From assembly GCA_036498265.1 (NCBI GenBank), contig DASYFT010000006.1:1-64000 (forward strand): a DNA stretch of 64,000 bases, in the 5' to 3' direction. The DNA comes from Palsa-744 sp036498265 (lineage in GTDB: Bacteria > Actinomycetota > Thermoleophilia > Solirubrobacterales > Solirubrobacteraceae). Positions within the stretch are counted from its first letter, which is position 1; the number at the start of each line of letters is the position of its first letter. The notes under the pieces are model-generated. The model saw nothing but the letters and a program-made list of their open reading frames with translations, made no database searches and was not told the DNA's origin. Positions 24,662 to 33,060 of the stretch are shown piece by piece. Made by a program: the position numbers and the translations under genes.

Positions 24662-24690
24662 AGCCTAGCCGATCGGCCTGGCGATATGCT
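24662..24690. promoter_or_regulatory. Divergent leaderless -10 boxes
   Basis: On the minus strand TAGGCT (24667-24662) ends 9 nt before the cupredoxin ATG. On the plus strand TATGCT (24685-24690) ends 10 nt before the dehalogenase ATG 24701. The gap between the two start codons is only 48 bp, so the two promoters are back to back. Confidence 0.45.
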
Positions 24691-24700
24691 CCGCGCCGAC

Positions 24701-25582
24701 ATGGCCGACGCGCTGCGCACGCCGGAGGAGGCGCTGGAGGGCCTTCCGGACTTTCCCTTCGCCGCGCACTACCGGGAAGTCGAGGGTCTGAGGCTGGCGC
24801 ACATCGACGAGGGCGAGGGCGCGCCTGTGGTCTTCCTGCACGGCGAGCCGACCTGGTCGTTCCTCTGGCGCAAGGTGCTCCCACCTGTTCGTGACGCGGG
24901 GTTCCGCTGCCTGGCGCCGGACCTGGTGGGCTTCGGCCGCTCGGACAAGCCTGCCGACATCGGCTTCTACTCCTATGACCAGCACGTGTCGCTCGCCGCG
25001 ACGCTCCTCGAGGACCTCGACCTGCGCGGAGCGACGATGGTCGTGCACGACTGGGGTGGTCCGATCGGGCTGAGGCTGGCGGTCGAGCACCCCGACCGGA
25101 TCGATCGTCTCGTGATCATGGACACGGGGCTGTTCACCGGACGCCAGCGGATGAGCGACGCGTGGATGGCGTTCCACGACTTCGTGGAGCGCACCGAGGA
25201 CCTGCCCGTCGGGTTCCTGGTGCGCGGCGCGTGCAAGACCGACCCCGGCGACGAGGTGATCGCCGCCTACGACGCTCCGTTCCCCGACCCGGCGTCGAAG
25301 GCTGGAGCCCGCGCGTTCCCGCTGATGCTCCCGCTGTCACCCGACGCCCCCGGCGCCGCCGCCGGCCAGCGCGTGCTCGAGGCGCTGCGCGAGGACCGCC
25401 GGCCGACGTTGATGCTGTGGGCCGACTCGGATCCGGTGCTGCCGCCGTCGGTGGGCGAGCACTTCGCCGAGTCGATCGGGCGCGAGCGGCCCCGGCAGAT
25501 TGAGAACGCCAGCCACTTCCTGCAGGAGGACCAGGGCCCGCTCATCGGCGCGCTGATCGCAGAGTGGCTGCAGGCCGTCTGA
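24701..25582 (+). CDS. Haloalkane dehalogenase (alpha/beta-hydrolase fold)
   Basis: A 293-residue hydrolase of the haloalkane dehalogenase group. The N-terminus LRTPEEALEGLPDFPFAAHY is typical. Glu49 is in HGEPTW. The nucleophile is Asp117 with the halide-binding Trp118 next to it (VHDWGGP). The acid is Asp242 or Asp244 (LWADSDPVLP), and the base is His272 (NASHFLQED). The Asp after strand 7 suggests the DhlA-like subgroup (HLD-I). It cleaves carbon-halogen bonds of alkyl halides in vitro in this family; the natural substrate is unknown. ATG 24701 is preferred over 24686, which lies in the -10 box. Confidence 0.85.
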   Translation: MADALRTPEEALEGLPDFPFAAHYREVEGLRLAHIDEGEGAPVVFLHGEPTWSFLWRKVLPPVRDAGFRCLAPDLVGFGRSDKPADIGFYSYDQHVSLAATLLEDLDLRGATMVVHDWGGPIGLRLAVEHPDRIDRLVIMDTGLFTGRQRMSDAWMAFHDFVERTEDLPVGFLVRGACKTDPGDEVIAAYDAPFPDPASKAGARAFPLMLPLSPDAPGAAAGQRVLEALREDRRPTLMLWADSDPVLPPSVGEHFAESIGRERPRQIENASHFLQEDQGPLIGALIAEWLQAV

Positions 25583-25600
25583 GCCGGGCGCGCCGGCTCA
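25580..25600. terminator. Symmetric hairpin made of two convergent stop codons
   Basis: TGAGCCGG (25580-25587) and CCGGCTCA (25593-25600) form a perfect 8-bp stem with a 5-nt loop GCGCG. The TGA of the dehalogenase starts the left arm and the TGA of the SDR gene (as TCA) ends the right arm. No T tract follows. It probably acts on both strands. Confidence 0.5.
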
Positions 25601-26506
25601 GTCGCCTCGATCGCCGGCGCTGAGGGGTATCTGAGGCTGCTCGGGCGCTGCCTCGAGGCCCGGCTCGGACCGCGAGGCCCGCAGCTCGTAGCCGCGCCGG
25701 GTCTGGGCGTCGGAGTCCATCAGGACGCGGTCGGCCTTGATCGCGCGCGAGATGCCCTCCGCCAGCCGCCGTGGCAGCACGGTGCCCAGCACGTTTGTCC
25801 GTTTGGCCGACTTCGGGACCCATACTTCGACGACCCGGTTCTGCAGGGCGTCGACGATCGCCTCGGCCACTTCGGAGGGCTCGAGGTTGTGCAGGCCGCG
25901 GGCCTCCCCGAGACCGGACCCGAGCTCGGTGTTGACGATGTAGGGCATGACGTAGCTGAGGTCGATCTGCGCGCCCATCAGCCGCAGCTCGCCGCGCAGC
26001 GCCTCGGTGAGCCCGACGACGGCGTGCTTGGTGGCGGAGTACGTGGCGCCCCCCGGAGTGCCGAACTTCCCGGCCTGCGAGGCGATGTTGACGATGTGCC
26101 CGCGCCCGCGCGGGATCATCCGCTCGAGCGCCAGCTTCGTGCCGAGGATCACGCCGTGGATGTTGATGTCGACCATCCGCTTCGCGGTGAGGTCGTCCTC
26201 GTCCAGGAAGCGCCCGATCTGCATGATGCCGGCGTTGTTGACCAGCACGTCGACGGGGCCGACCTGGCCCTCGGCGCCGTCCAGGAAGCCAGCGAAGGAC
26301 TGCCGGTCGGTCACGTCGAGCGGGAGCGCGACGACGCTCGGGCCGAGCTCGCCGGCGGTGATGCGCGCCGCCTCGAGGTCCACGTCGCCGATCGCGACCC
26401 GCATTCCCTGACGAAGCAGGGCTTCAGCGGTCGCGCGCCCGATACCGCGCGCGCCTCCGGTGATCGCCGCGGTCTCTCCGGCGAGGATACGGGGCTGCTT
26501 GGCCAT
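25598..26506 (-). CDS. Short-chain dehydrogenase/reductase
   Basis: A 302-residue classical SDR. It shows TGGARGIG near residue 16, NNAGIMQ near 88, catalytic Ser in NIASQAG and YSATKHA, and a C-terminal extension of about 60 residues with KADRVLMDSDAQTRRGYE. That extension and the MPYIVNTELGSGLG loop resemble the SDR subgroup annotated as lipid or steroid reductases in actinobacteria. The substrate is not known. AGGAGGAG lies about 8 nt before ATG 26506, which fixes the start. It is divergent from an alpha/beta hydrolase gene. Confidence 0.85.
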   Translation of the reverse strand: MAKQPRILAGETAAITGGARGIGRATAEALLRQGMRVAIGDVDLEAARITAGELGPSVVALPLDVTDRQSFAGFLDGAEGQVGPVDVLVNNAGIMQIGRFLDEDDLTAKRMVDINIHGVILGTKLALERMIPRGRGHIVNIASQAGKFGTPGGATYSATKHAVVGLTEALRGELRLMGAQIDLSYVMPYIVNTELGSGLGEARGLHNLEPSEVAEAIVDALQNRVVEVWVPKSAKRTNVLGTVLPRRLAEGISRAIKADRVLMDSDAQTRRGYELRASRSEPGLEAAPEQPQIPLSAGDRGD

Positions 26507-26602
26507 GACGGCTCCTCCTGGTGCTCGATACGGACGAAGTGGCATGCAAAGCTACCGCTCCGCCGCCGCAGGGAGGGTCGCGCCTGAAGTAGGGTGCCGG
26601 CC

Positions 26603-27538
26603 ATGCCGTCCTTCAAGTTCCAGGGGCAGCGCATCGCCTACACCGAGTATGGAGGCGGGCCGGCCGCGGTGAGCCCGGAGGGCGTGCGGGGACGCACCGC
26701 CCGGAGCGCCCCGGCGGGCACGCGGCCGGTGATCCTGCTGCATGGGCTGCTGCTCAGCCAGGAGATGCACAGGCCGCTCGCCGAAGAGCTGGCCGCTCGA
26801 GGCAACCGCGCGATCACCCTGGACCTCCTCGGCCATGGAGCCTCCGGGCGCCCCCGCGACATGTGGCGCTACTCGATGGCCTTCTACGGCGAGCAGGTGG
26901 TCGCCCTGATGGACCACCTCGGGATCGAGCAGGCGGTGGTCATGGGCACCTCGCTGGGGGCCAACGCCGCCCTGGAGGTCGCGGCCTCGAGCCCCGAGCG
27001 CCTGCGCGGGATGGTGATCGAGATGCCGGTGCTCGACAACGGCCTGCTGTCGAGCGCCCTCACCTTCACGCCGCTGCTGGTGGCGCTGACCTTCGGCGAG
27101 CCGGCGATGAAGCTCCTCTCCCGGATCACCAGGGCGGTGCCCCGGCGCCTGCTGCCCCTCTACGGCAACGTGGTCCTTGACCTCGTGCGCCAGGACCCGG
27201 GGCCCGGCGGCGCGCTCCTGCAGGGGCTGTTCTTCGGGCGGATCGCCCCGCACCGCACCGAGCGGCGTACCTTCGAGATGCCGACACTCGTGCTCGGCCA
27301 CCGCCGCGACCCCGTGCACCCGTTCAGCGACGCCGGCATGCTGGCCGAGGAGATGCCGAACGCGAGGCTGCTCGAAGCGGACTCCCTCGTCGAGCTGCGT
27401 CTGCGCCCGGAGCGCCTGACGGGGGAGATCGCCTCCTTCCTGGACGAGGTCTGGGCCCCACCGGCGACCAAACGAGCGCGGCGGCCGGCCAAACGAACCG
27501 GCGGCGGCACGCGTAGGGCCTCCGCCTCGCGCGGCTGA
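26603..27538 (+). CDS. Alpha/beta-hydrolase
   Basis: A 311-residue hydrolase. The oxyanion strand is VILLHGLLLS, the nucleophile elbow GTSLGAN gives the Ser, and the acid is probably Asp in LGHRRDPVHPF. The expected catalytic His is not obvious: the usual position reads EADSLVELRLRPE, so activity is uncertain. The C-terminus is an Arg/Lys/Ala-rich tail. ATG 26603 is favoured over GTG 26594 because TAGGGT (26590-26595) precedes it by 7 nt. Its end lies 3 bp from the convergent zinc-ribbon gene. Confidence 0.78.
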   Translation: MPSFKFQGQRIAYTEYGGGPAAVSPEGVRGRTARSAPAGTRPVILLHGLLLSQEMHRPLAEELAARGNRAITLDLLGHGASGRPRDMWRYSMAFYGEQVVALMDHLGIEQAVVMGTSLGANAALEVAASSPERLRGMVIEMPVLDNGLLSSALTFTPLLVALTFGEPAMKLLSRITRAVPRRLLPLYGNVVLDLVRQDPGPGGALLQGLFFGRIAPHRTERRTFEMPTLVLGHRRDPVHPFSDAGMLAEEMPNARLLEADSLVELRLRPERLTGEIASFLDEVWAPPATKRARRPAKRTGGGTRRASASRG

Positions 27539-27541
27539 CGC

Positions 27542-28609
27542 TCAGCCCGCCGGGAAGACTTCGACTTCGTTGACGCTCACGTGTCCGGGCGCCTGTGGCG
27601 TCCCGACGGACGTGGCGGGGGCGCGGCTGATCCACAGCGCGACGAAGCGAAATGCCTGCTTGGGGGCCTTCAGCCGGAGCCGCGCGTGCTTGGACTTCTC
27701 GACGACGTTGGGGCTCAGCTTGACCCATGCGGGATCGGTGATCGAGCCGGGAAGCGTCGAGCCCTTGGCGCCGTAGACCTGGATCGTCATGCCGGGGGTG
27801 GACGTGGTCAGGGCGAACGCCGACAGCTTCCTGGGGCTCTTCAGGTCGAGCACGACCCCCTCCGCCATCTTCGGCGCGACCGAGGGGTCGAGCTGGGCGG
27901 TCCAGCCGGTGGAGGTGTCGCCGTCGATCGTGAGGCTGGGGTCGCCGAAGTCGGCGGCTGGATAGGCGTAGGGGTTGTAGGTGCTGGCCGCGTTGGTGTC
28001 GAGCACGAGCGCGCCGGGCTGCGTTTCGCCGGCGGCCGGCGTGCCTGTGCTGGTCGAGGGGCTCGAGCCGGTGGTGGTGGGCGCGCCGCCCACCGTGGGC
28101 GGTTTGATGGGCGAGATCGTGATCGGTTTGGGCGTCACCGCTTTGAGCGGGATCGTGGGAGGTTTGACTCCGCCCGGAACTGGCGGTTTGACCGTGGTCG
28201 GAGCGCCGAGGCCCGGCGTGACGGGCGCGGGCGTCGCCGCGCCCGGCGCGGGCGTCGCGGCCTGCGCGACGGTGGTGGTGAGGACGTGCGGCCGTGCCTT
28301 GCCTTTGCTCAGCGCCGCGTAGGCCGCGGCCGCGGCACCCAGCGCGAGCACCGCCGTGGCGACGAGGACCGTGGCCCCCGAGCGCCAGCGCGCGTGGGGA
28401 GGGCCGAGGCTTCCCGGCGCGCCCGCGCCGCAGTTCAGGCACCAGTCCTGCGCGGGGTCCATCGGCGAGCCGCAGCTTGCGCAGGCCTGCGGGTCGGCTC
28501 CCGGGCGGGCCGGGTGATCCGGAGCCTCGCCGCCGGGTGCCGGCGCGCCTGCTGTGGGCTCCTGCTCGGCGTTCGGCGCCGATGCTTTATCGGCGAGCAA
28601 AGTGGCCAC
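27542..28609 (-). CDS. Zinc-ribbon membrane protein with discoidin-like extracellular domain
   Basis: A 355-residue protein. A cytoplasmic zinc ribbon CASCG...WCLNCG lies at about residues 43-61, and one transmembrane helix at about 77-100. A long Pro/Thr/Val linker follows, and the last 145 residues form a beta-rich domain (YNPYAYP, IDGDTSTGWTAQ, GVVLDLKSP, TPGMTIQVYG, FVALWIS). The same order of motifs ends the Ser/Thr kinase at 44658-46208, so this is a discoidin/F5-8C-like glycan or wall-binding domain. The GTG start follows TAGAAT by exactly 8 nt, so it has its own leaderless promoter inside the upstream gene's stop. Confidence 0.75.
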   Translation of the reverse strand: MATLLADKASAPNAEQEPTAGAPAPGGEAPDHPARPGADPQACASCGSPMDPAQDWCLNCGAGAPGSLGPPHARWRSGATVLVATAVLALGAAAAAYAALSKGKARPHVLTTTVAQAATPAPGAATPAPVTPGLGAPTTVKPPVPGGVKPPTIPLKAVTPKPITISPIKPPTVGGAPTTTGSSPSTSTGTPAAGETQPGALVLDTNAASTYNPYAYPAADFGDPSLTIDGDTSTGWTAQLDPSVAPKMAEGVVLDLKSPRKLSAFALTTSTPGMTIQVYGAKGSTLPGSITDPAWVKLSPNVVEKSKHARLRLKAPKQAFRFVALWISRAPATSVGTPQAPGHVSVNEVEVFPAG

Positions 28610-28620
28610 GAGCGCGAATT

Positions 28621-29619
28621 CTAGCTGGGGCGTGGCGGACCGCCCGCCACTATGTCGCGGCCCGTGGGAGCCAGCTGCTCGTCCAGCTCGAGCTGCCAGT
28701 AGTAGCGGGTGAAGCTCATGCCGGCCCGGAACTCGCCGACATGCGCCTCGATCGCCTCGCCGGCCGCCATCCGCACGATCAGCTCCGGATAGGTGCGGCC
28801 TGCAAGGGCCGCGTAGACGGGGGCCGGGAAGGCGCCGCCGAAGCGCGTGTTCACATCGGTGATGCCCAGCCCCGCCTCGGGGTCGCGGAAGACCTGGATC
28901 GTCGCGGGGCCCCTGACGGCGAGCGCCTCCATCGTGCGGCGTCCCAGCTCGACGAGCTCCTCGTCGTGGATTACCTGGCCCTTGATCGACTCGCCGCCAC
29001 GCGACTCGAGCATGGTGCGCGGGATCGCGTTCAGGCAGCGGCCGTCGAGGTCGCCGAGGCAGTCGATCGAGAGCTCGGGCCCGCCCATCGCCCGCTGCAC
29101 CATGGTGGGCTCCGGGACGTAGCCAACGAAGAAGCGCGCCTGCGCGGCGTCGCGCGCCAGGTGGATCGAGCGAGCGCCGGAGCCACGGCGCGGCTTGACC
29201 ATCACCGGATAGGAGATGGCGTCGAGGTCGTCCTCGGGCAGAACCGTCGGCGGCGAGGGCAGCGAGTGACTCTCCAGGAGGCGGTGCGCCTCGTACTTGT
29301 CGTAGGTTGCGCGGGCGACGTCCGAGGACGGCACGAGCGCCGGCAGCCGGCCTTCCTCACGTGCCTGCGCGAGCACCTCGATGTCGAGATCGGTGAGCGG
29401 CAGCACGGCGCCCACCCCGTGCTGCTCGCACAGCCGCTCCAGGCAGGGGACGTAGTCGGGGTCGTCGATGAGCGGCACTTGAGCGCGCACCTGAGCGGCG
29501 TACTGCGCAGGGGCGAGCGGCGAGGGGTCCGCGGCCACCGTGGTGGTGAGGCGCGCGAAGCAGGAGACCACGTCGTAACGCTTGCCGGTGCCGGTGAGCA
29601 GCACGGCAGGCGGGCTCAC
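28621..29619 (-). CDS. ATP-grasp enzyme in the exopolysaccharide locus
   Basis: A 332-residue ATP-grasp protein of the CarB-like group. It has an N-terminal pre-ATP-grasp domain with TGTGKRYDVV, the ATP-binding MVKPRRGSGARSI near residue 140, and the Mg site ITDVNTRFGGAFP near 262. Such enzymes join a carboxylate to an amine or thiol through an acyl phosphate. Beside glycosyltransferases it may add an amino-acid-like group to a sugar, which is inference. Its start overlaps the sugar-transferase stop by ATGA, so it is part of the GT2, sugar-transferase, ATP-grasp unit. Confidence 0.82.
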   Translation of the reverse strand: MSPPAVLLTGTGKRYDVVSCFARLTTTVAADPSPLAPAQYAAQVRAQVPLIDDPDYVPCLERLCEQHGVGAVLPLTDLDIEVLAQAREEGRLPALVPSSDVARATYDKYEAHRLLESHSLPSPPTVLPEDDLDAISYPVMVKPRRGSGARSIHLARDAAQARFFVGYVPEPTMVQRAMGGPELSIDCLGDLDGRCLNAIPRTMLESRGGESIKGQVIHDEELVELGRRTMEALAVRGPATIQVFRDPEAGLGITDVNTRFGGAFPAPVYAALAGRTYPELIVRMAAGEAIEAHVGEFRAGMSFTRYYWQLELDEQLAPTGRDIVAGGPPRPS

Positions 29620-30209
29620 AGCTCCCCCTCCCAGCCACCCGCCGGCCCCTTGTAGAGGCCGGAGCCGCCGAGCACCATCGCGACCGTGCGCCAGATGATC
29701 CTGAGGTCCATGCCGAGCGAGCGGTGCTCGATGTAGTGGAGGTCGAGCTCGATGCGCTCCGCCCAGGGAAGCGACGCACGACCGTTGACCTGCGCCCAGC
29801 CGGTGATGCCGGGCTTGACGGCCAGCCGCCCCCGCTGGCGCTCGGTGTACTGCTCGACCTGCACCGGAAGCGTGGGACGCGGGCCGATCAGCGACATCTC
29901 GCCGCGCAGCACGTTGACCAGGTTCGGCAGCTCGTCAAGCGAGGTTCTCCGCAGGAGGGCGCCGACGCGCGTGACGCGCGGGTCGTCCGCGTCGATCGCC
30001 AGCCCGGCGCCGATGTGCTCGGCACCGTCGACCATGGTGCGCAGCTTCAGCACGTCGAACGGCCTGCCGTGACGGCCGGCGCGGCGCTGGCGATAGAGCG
30101 CCGGGCCCGGGCTCTCGAGGCGTATGGCGAGCATGGCAGCCGCCAGAACCGGCGCGGCGAGCGCGAGCGCGCACGCGGACACCACGATGTCGATCGCACG
30201 GCGGATCAC
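29616..30209 (-). CDS. Initiating sugar-phosphate transferase (bacterial sugar transferase)
   Basis: A 197-residue short-form polyprenyl-phosphate sugar-1-phosphate transferase. It has one N-terminal membrane segment (IVVSACALALAAPVLAAAMLAIRL), then SPGPALYRQRRAGRHGRPFDVLKLRTM, DELPNLVNVLRGEMSLIGPRP and KPGITGWAQVNGR. It starts polysaccharide units by loading a sugar phosphate on undecaprenyl phosphate. GTG 30209 is chosen because family homology begins there. A longer frame overlaps the upstream glycosyltransferase. It is the only obvious priming enzyme in the locus. Confidence 0.87.
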   Translation of the reverse strand: MIRRAIDIVVSACALALAAPVLAAAMLAIRLESPGPALYRQRRAGRHGRPFDVLKLRTMVDGAEHIGAGLAIDADDPRVTRVGALLRRTSLDELPNLVNVLRGEMSLIGPRPTLPVQVEQYTERQRGRLAVKPGITGWAQVNGRASLPWAERIELDLHYIEHRSLGMDLRIIWRTVAMVLGGSGLYKGPAGGWEGEL

Positions 30210-30229
30210 GCGGCGGACAATAAGACCTG

Positions 30230-31402
30230 TCAGCGGGTGCCTTCGGCGGCGTCCCAGGAGGCGGGCGTCCCGTGTCTCACCCAGTCCCACAGGCCGGCGG
30301 CCGGCGACGCGGTCGTGAGCACGTAGTAGCGCGCTATGAGCAGCGGGCGGGCACGCAGCATCCCGGCCAGCGCGGCGGCGAGCAGCAGCGCGAGCTGGAG
30401 GGCGAGCGTGATCGTGTAGGTGAGCCCCGCTCCGAGGGCGACGAGCGCGACGTTGGCCGCCAGCGCGAGCGCGTGCAGGCCGGGCGTGCTGTAACGCAGG
30501 AGCCGGTGCGAGAAGATCATCAGCGCGTAGCCGGGCCGGTAGCCGCGGGGCGAGAGCATTCCGCCGCGCAGCAGGATCGGCCAGGTGTGGCTCATCATCC
30601 GGCGCTTGCGCGCGAACTCCCCGCCGAGCGACGGGACCATCTTCTCCTGCGCCCGCGCCCCCGGGACGTAGACGGCCCGCAGCCCCCGCTTGACCATGTT
30701 GAACGGCAGCGACAGGTCGTGGCCCATGATCGGGTCGACGACGATGTACGCATCGCGGCGGGTCGCGTAGATGGCACCGTTCCCTGCGGTCACCGACGAC
30801 AGGCGGGACTCCAGCGAGCGCAGGCGCAGCTCGTAGCGCCAGTAGAGCCCCTCCTGGTTTCCCCCGCCCGGAGCGCCCAGGAAGCGCACCTGGCCGCAGG
30901 CATAGCCGACGAGCGGATCGTCGAAGGCCTCGACCAGAGCCCTCGCGGCGCCGGGCTCCCACAGCGCGTTGGCATCGGAGAAGGCCACTACCTCCCCGCG
31001 GGCTCGCGAGACGGCGGCGTCCTGCGCGCGGATCTTGCCGCCGCGCGCGAGCTCGAGCACGAGGTCGGCGCCCGCCGCCCTAGAGCGCGACGCGGTGTCG
31101 TCCTCGCAGCCGTCGCAGGCCACGATCACCTCGAGCAGCTCGCGCGGGTAGTCGAGCGCGAGCGCGTTCTCAACGGTGGCAGCGATCACCGCCTGCTCGT
31201 CGTGCGCGGCGATGATCAGCGACAGTGAGGGCAGGGATGGCGATCGACCCGTTCCCCCCGCGCCGGGGGTGCCCCGCGGGCGCCCTGCGTCCGCCGCCGC
31301 TGGGAGCAGGCGGGCGAGGCCGGCGAGGGCCAGGCCGTAGCCGAGTTGCGTCCACAGGATCAGCGCGACGCATACCCAGAAGATCAGTTCGAGGGCGAGC
31401 AC
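30230..31402 (-). CDS. Membrane glycosyltransferase, family 2
   Basis: A 390-residue processive-type GT2. It has an N-terminal transmembrane helix, then a GT-A domain with SLIIAAHDEQAVIAATVENAL, a DxD-like FSDANALWEP, and MGHDLSLPFNMVKRG before KRRMMSHTWPILLR, the Q/RxxRW-like position. Three or four C-terminal helices follow. The design matches PgaC/ExoO-like enzymes that lengthen a polysaccharide or modify a lipid-linked sugar. The start is GTG. It is the first gene of the four-gene unit with the sugar transferase, ATP-grasp and zinc-ribbon genes. Confidence 0.82.
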   Translation of the reverse strand: MLALELIFWVCVALILWTQLGYGLALAGLARLLPAAADAGRPRGTPGAGGTGRSPSLPSLSLIIAAHDEQAVIAATVENALALDYPRELLEVIVACDGCEDDTASRSRAAGADLVLELARGGKIRAQDAAVSRARGEVVAFSDANALWEPGAARALVEAFDDPLVGYACGQVRFLGAPGGGNQEGLYWRYELRLRSLESRLSSVTAGNGAIYATRRDAYIVVDPIMGHDLSLPFNMVKRGLRAVYVPGARAQEKMVPSLGGEFARKRRMMSHTWPILLRGGMLSPRGYRPGYALMIFSHRLLRYSTPGLHALALAANVALVALGAGLTYTITLALQLALLLAAALAGMLRARPLLIARYYVLTTASPAAGLWDWVRHGTPASWDAAEGTR

Positions 31403-31448
31403 GGACAGGCATTCTGGACGAACAGGGCTGGCGGGCGCGGCCGCTCGT

Positions 31449-31454
31449 TAGACT
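31449..31454 (+). promoter_or_regulatory. Leaderless -10 box of the cupin gene
   Basis: TAGACT ends 8 nt before ATG 31463. The hexamer and spacing are the same as before potA at 17178, and 6 of the 8 spacer bases also agree. Confidence 0.45.
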
Positions 31455-31462
31455 CGCCGTCG

Positions 31463-31846
31463 ATGAGCTACACGATCCGCAACCTGCGCGAGACCGAGGA
31501 CAGCGCGCCGAAGTTCGGTCTGGGTGAGATCGGCGAGGCGCACTTCCCACGCGAGGAGCTCGACGCCGAGTCGATCGGCCTGGCCTACCAGGTGCTCAAG
31601 CCGGGAAAGCGCCAGGCCTTCGGCCACCGTCACGAGAACGCCGAGGAGATCTACGTCGTCCTTTCGGGCGGCGGCCGCATGCGGCTCGACGACGAGATCG
31701 TCGACGTCGCCGAGCTCGACGCGATCCGCGTGGCTCCGAGCGTCACACGGGCCTTCGAGGCCGGTTCGGACGGCCTTACGGTGATCGCCTTCGGTCCCCG
31801 TCACGCGGGCGACGGCGAAGTCCTGCAGGACTTCTGGAGCGACTGA
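31463..31846 (+). CDS. Single-domain cupin protein
   Basis: A 127-residue cupin. Motif 1 is GHRHENAEEIYVVLSGGG (His, His, Glu ligands) at about residues 53-70, and motif 2 is LDAIRVAPSVTRAFEAG, where the usual His is replaced, so metal binding may be partial. The opening MSYTIRNLRETEDSAPKFG resembles mannose-isomerase-like or uncharacterised stress cupins. ATG 31463 is fixed by the TAGACT box 8 nt upstream. It is convergent with a GT4 gene and may not belong to the polysaccharide pathway. Confidence 0.82.
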   Translation: MSYTIRNLRETEDSAPKFGLGEIGEAHFPREELDAESIGLAYQVLKPGKRQAFGHRHENAEEIYVVLSGGGRMRLDDEIVDVAELDAIRVAPSVTRAFEAGSDGLTVIAFGPRHAGDGEVLQDFWSD

Positions 31847-31871
31847 GCGCCGGGCGGCAGCCGGCGCCTCA
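31844..31871. terminator. Hairpin spanning two convergent stop codons
   Basis: TGAGCGCCGG (31844-31853) pairs with CCGGCGCCTCA (31861-31871) with one bulge and a 7-nt loop. Each arm holds one stop codon, as at 25580-25600. There is no T tract. Confidence 0.45.
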
Positions 31872-33020
31872 CCCGGCTCCGCCGGCCAGCAGGCTCTCGT
31901 ACAGCTCGAGCGTGCGGCGGCCGATCACATCCCAGGAGTAGGTCCCCGTCGCGGCGGAGCGTGCGTTTCCGGCCATCTCCGCGAGCGCGGCCCGGTCGCC
32001 GAGCAGCTCCCGGATGGCTCGGCGCAGCTCCCCGGCGTCGCCCGCCGGGAAGGTCCGTGCGGCCCCCGTGGCCGCCATCTCGGGGAACCCGCCGACGTCG
32101 CTCAGCAGCATCGGCTTGGCGAATGCCAGGGCGGTGAACAGCACGCCGGACTGGTCTATCTCGCGGTAGGGAAGCACCACCAGGTCCGCCCTGCGGAAGT
32201 ACGGCGCCAGCTCGAGGTCGCCGACGAAGCGGGGCACGAAGCGCACGCCGGCCGGCGCGGCGGCGAGGAGCGGGGCGATGTCCATTCGCGGCATCCCCAC
32301 GATCCAGAGCTCCGCGTCATCGATGCCGCGCCAGGCCTCGAGCAGCAGGTCGATGCCCTTGTACGGGCGCATCAGCCCGAAGCACAGGACCATCGGCCTG
32401 TCGGCCTGGAACAGCGGCGCGGCGGCCGCGTCCGCGTCCCCGGCCCGGGCGAGGTGCTCGAACACCCCGTGCGGGATAACGTGCACGCGCTGGGGGTCGA
32501 GGCCCAGCTCGCCGGTCAGGCGGGCGCGGCCGCTCTGCGAGTGCACGATGACCGCGTCGAAGTGCTCATACAGCCGCCGCTGGGCGGCTCGCTGCCCCGG
32601 CCGCGGCTCGCGGGGGAGGATGTCGTGCGCCGTGAGTACCAGGGGCGGTCGCGGGCGAGCGGTCGCGCGTCGCCCGCGCGAGGCCGAGCGCCCGGGGGGC
32701 AGCAGCAGGCCGTCGAGATGCTGCACTGTGAGCCATTGGAAGTGAACGATGTCGGCCGCCCGGGACTCCCGCCGGTAGCGCAGCATGTCGGGCACGTGCT
32801 CGAGGAGCTTGACTGCCCGGCGCGCCGCAGGGCTCGGCACCCGCGTCGCGAGCCGGTAGAAGGCCTCGTGGCGCGAGTAGCCGTCCGGTGCGGCGATCGG
32901 ACCGTGGGCGAACCGGCTCGTGAACAGCTCAACCTCGGCACCGGACGCCGCGAGCGCACGGCAGAGCGCGTGGTCGTAGGGCGGCGTGTAGGCAGAGGGG
33001 TCGACCACGTGGACGCGCAC
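31869..33020 (-). CDS. Glycosyltransferase family 4 (GT-B fold)
   Basis: A 383-residue GT-B glycosyltransferase. The N-terminal acceptor domain begins VRVHVVDPSAYTPPYDHALCRAL. The C-terminal nucleotide-sugar domain has LCFGLMRPYKGIDLLLEAW, RFVGDLELAPYFRRADLVVLPYREIDQSGVLFTALAFAKPML (E-x7-E-like region) and SDVGGFPEM. The sugar is unknown. GTG 33020 is chosen over an upstream start because TATTGT precedes it by 8 nt. The other choice would leave only 7 bp to the divergent gene. It stands alone on the minus strand. Confidence 0.84.
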   Translation of the reverse strand: MRVHVVDPSAYTPPYDHALCRALAASGAEVELFTSRFAHGPIAAPDGYSRHEAFYRLATRVPSPAARRAVKLLEHVPDMLRYRRESRAADIVHFQWLTVQHLDGLLLPPGRSASRGRRATARPRPPLVLTAHDILPREPRPGQRAAQRRLYEHFDAVIVHSQSGRARLTGELGLDPQRVHVIPHGVFEHLARAGDADAAAAPLFQADRPMVLCFGLMRPYKGIDLLLEAWRGIDDAELWIVGMPRMDIAPLLAAAPAGVRFVPRFVGDLELAPYFRRADLVVLPYREIDQSGVLFTALAFAKPMLLSDVGGFPEMAATGAARTFPAGDAGELRRAIRELLGDRAALAEMAGNARSAATGTYSWDVIGRRTLELYESLLAGGAG

Positions 33021-33060
33021 GGCAACGGACAATAGGCGCGCGTGGGGCCACAATGCCGGG

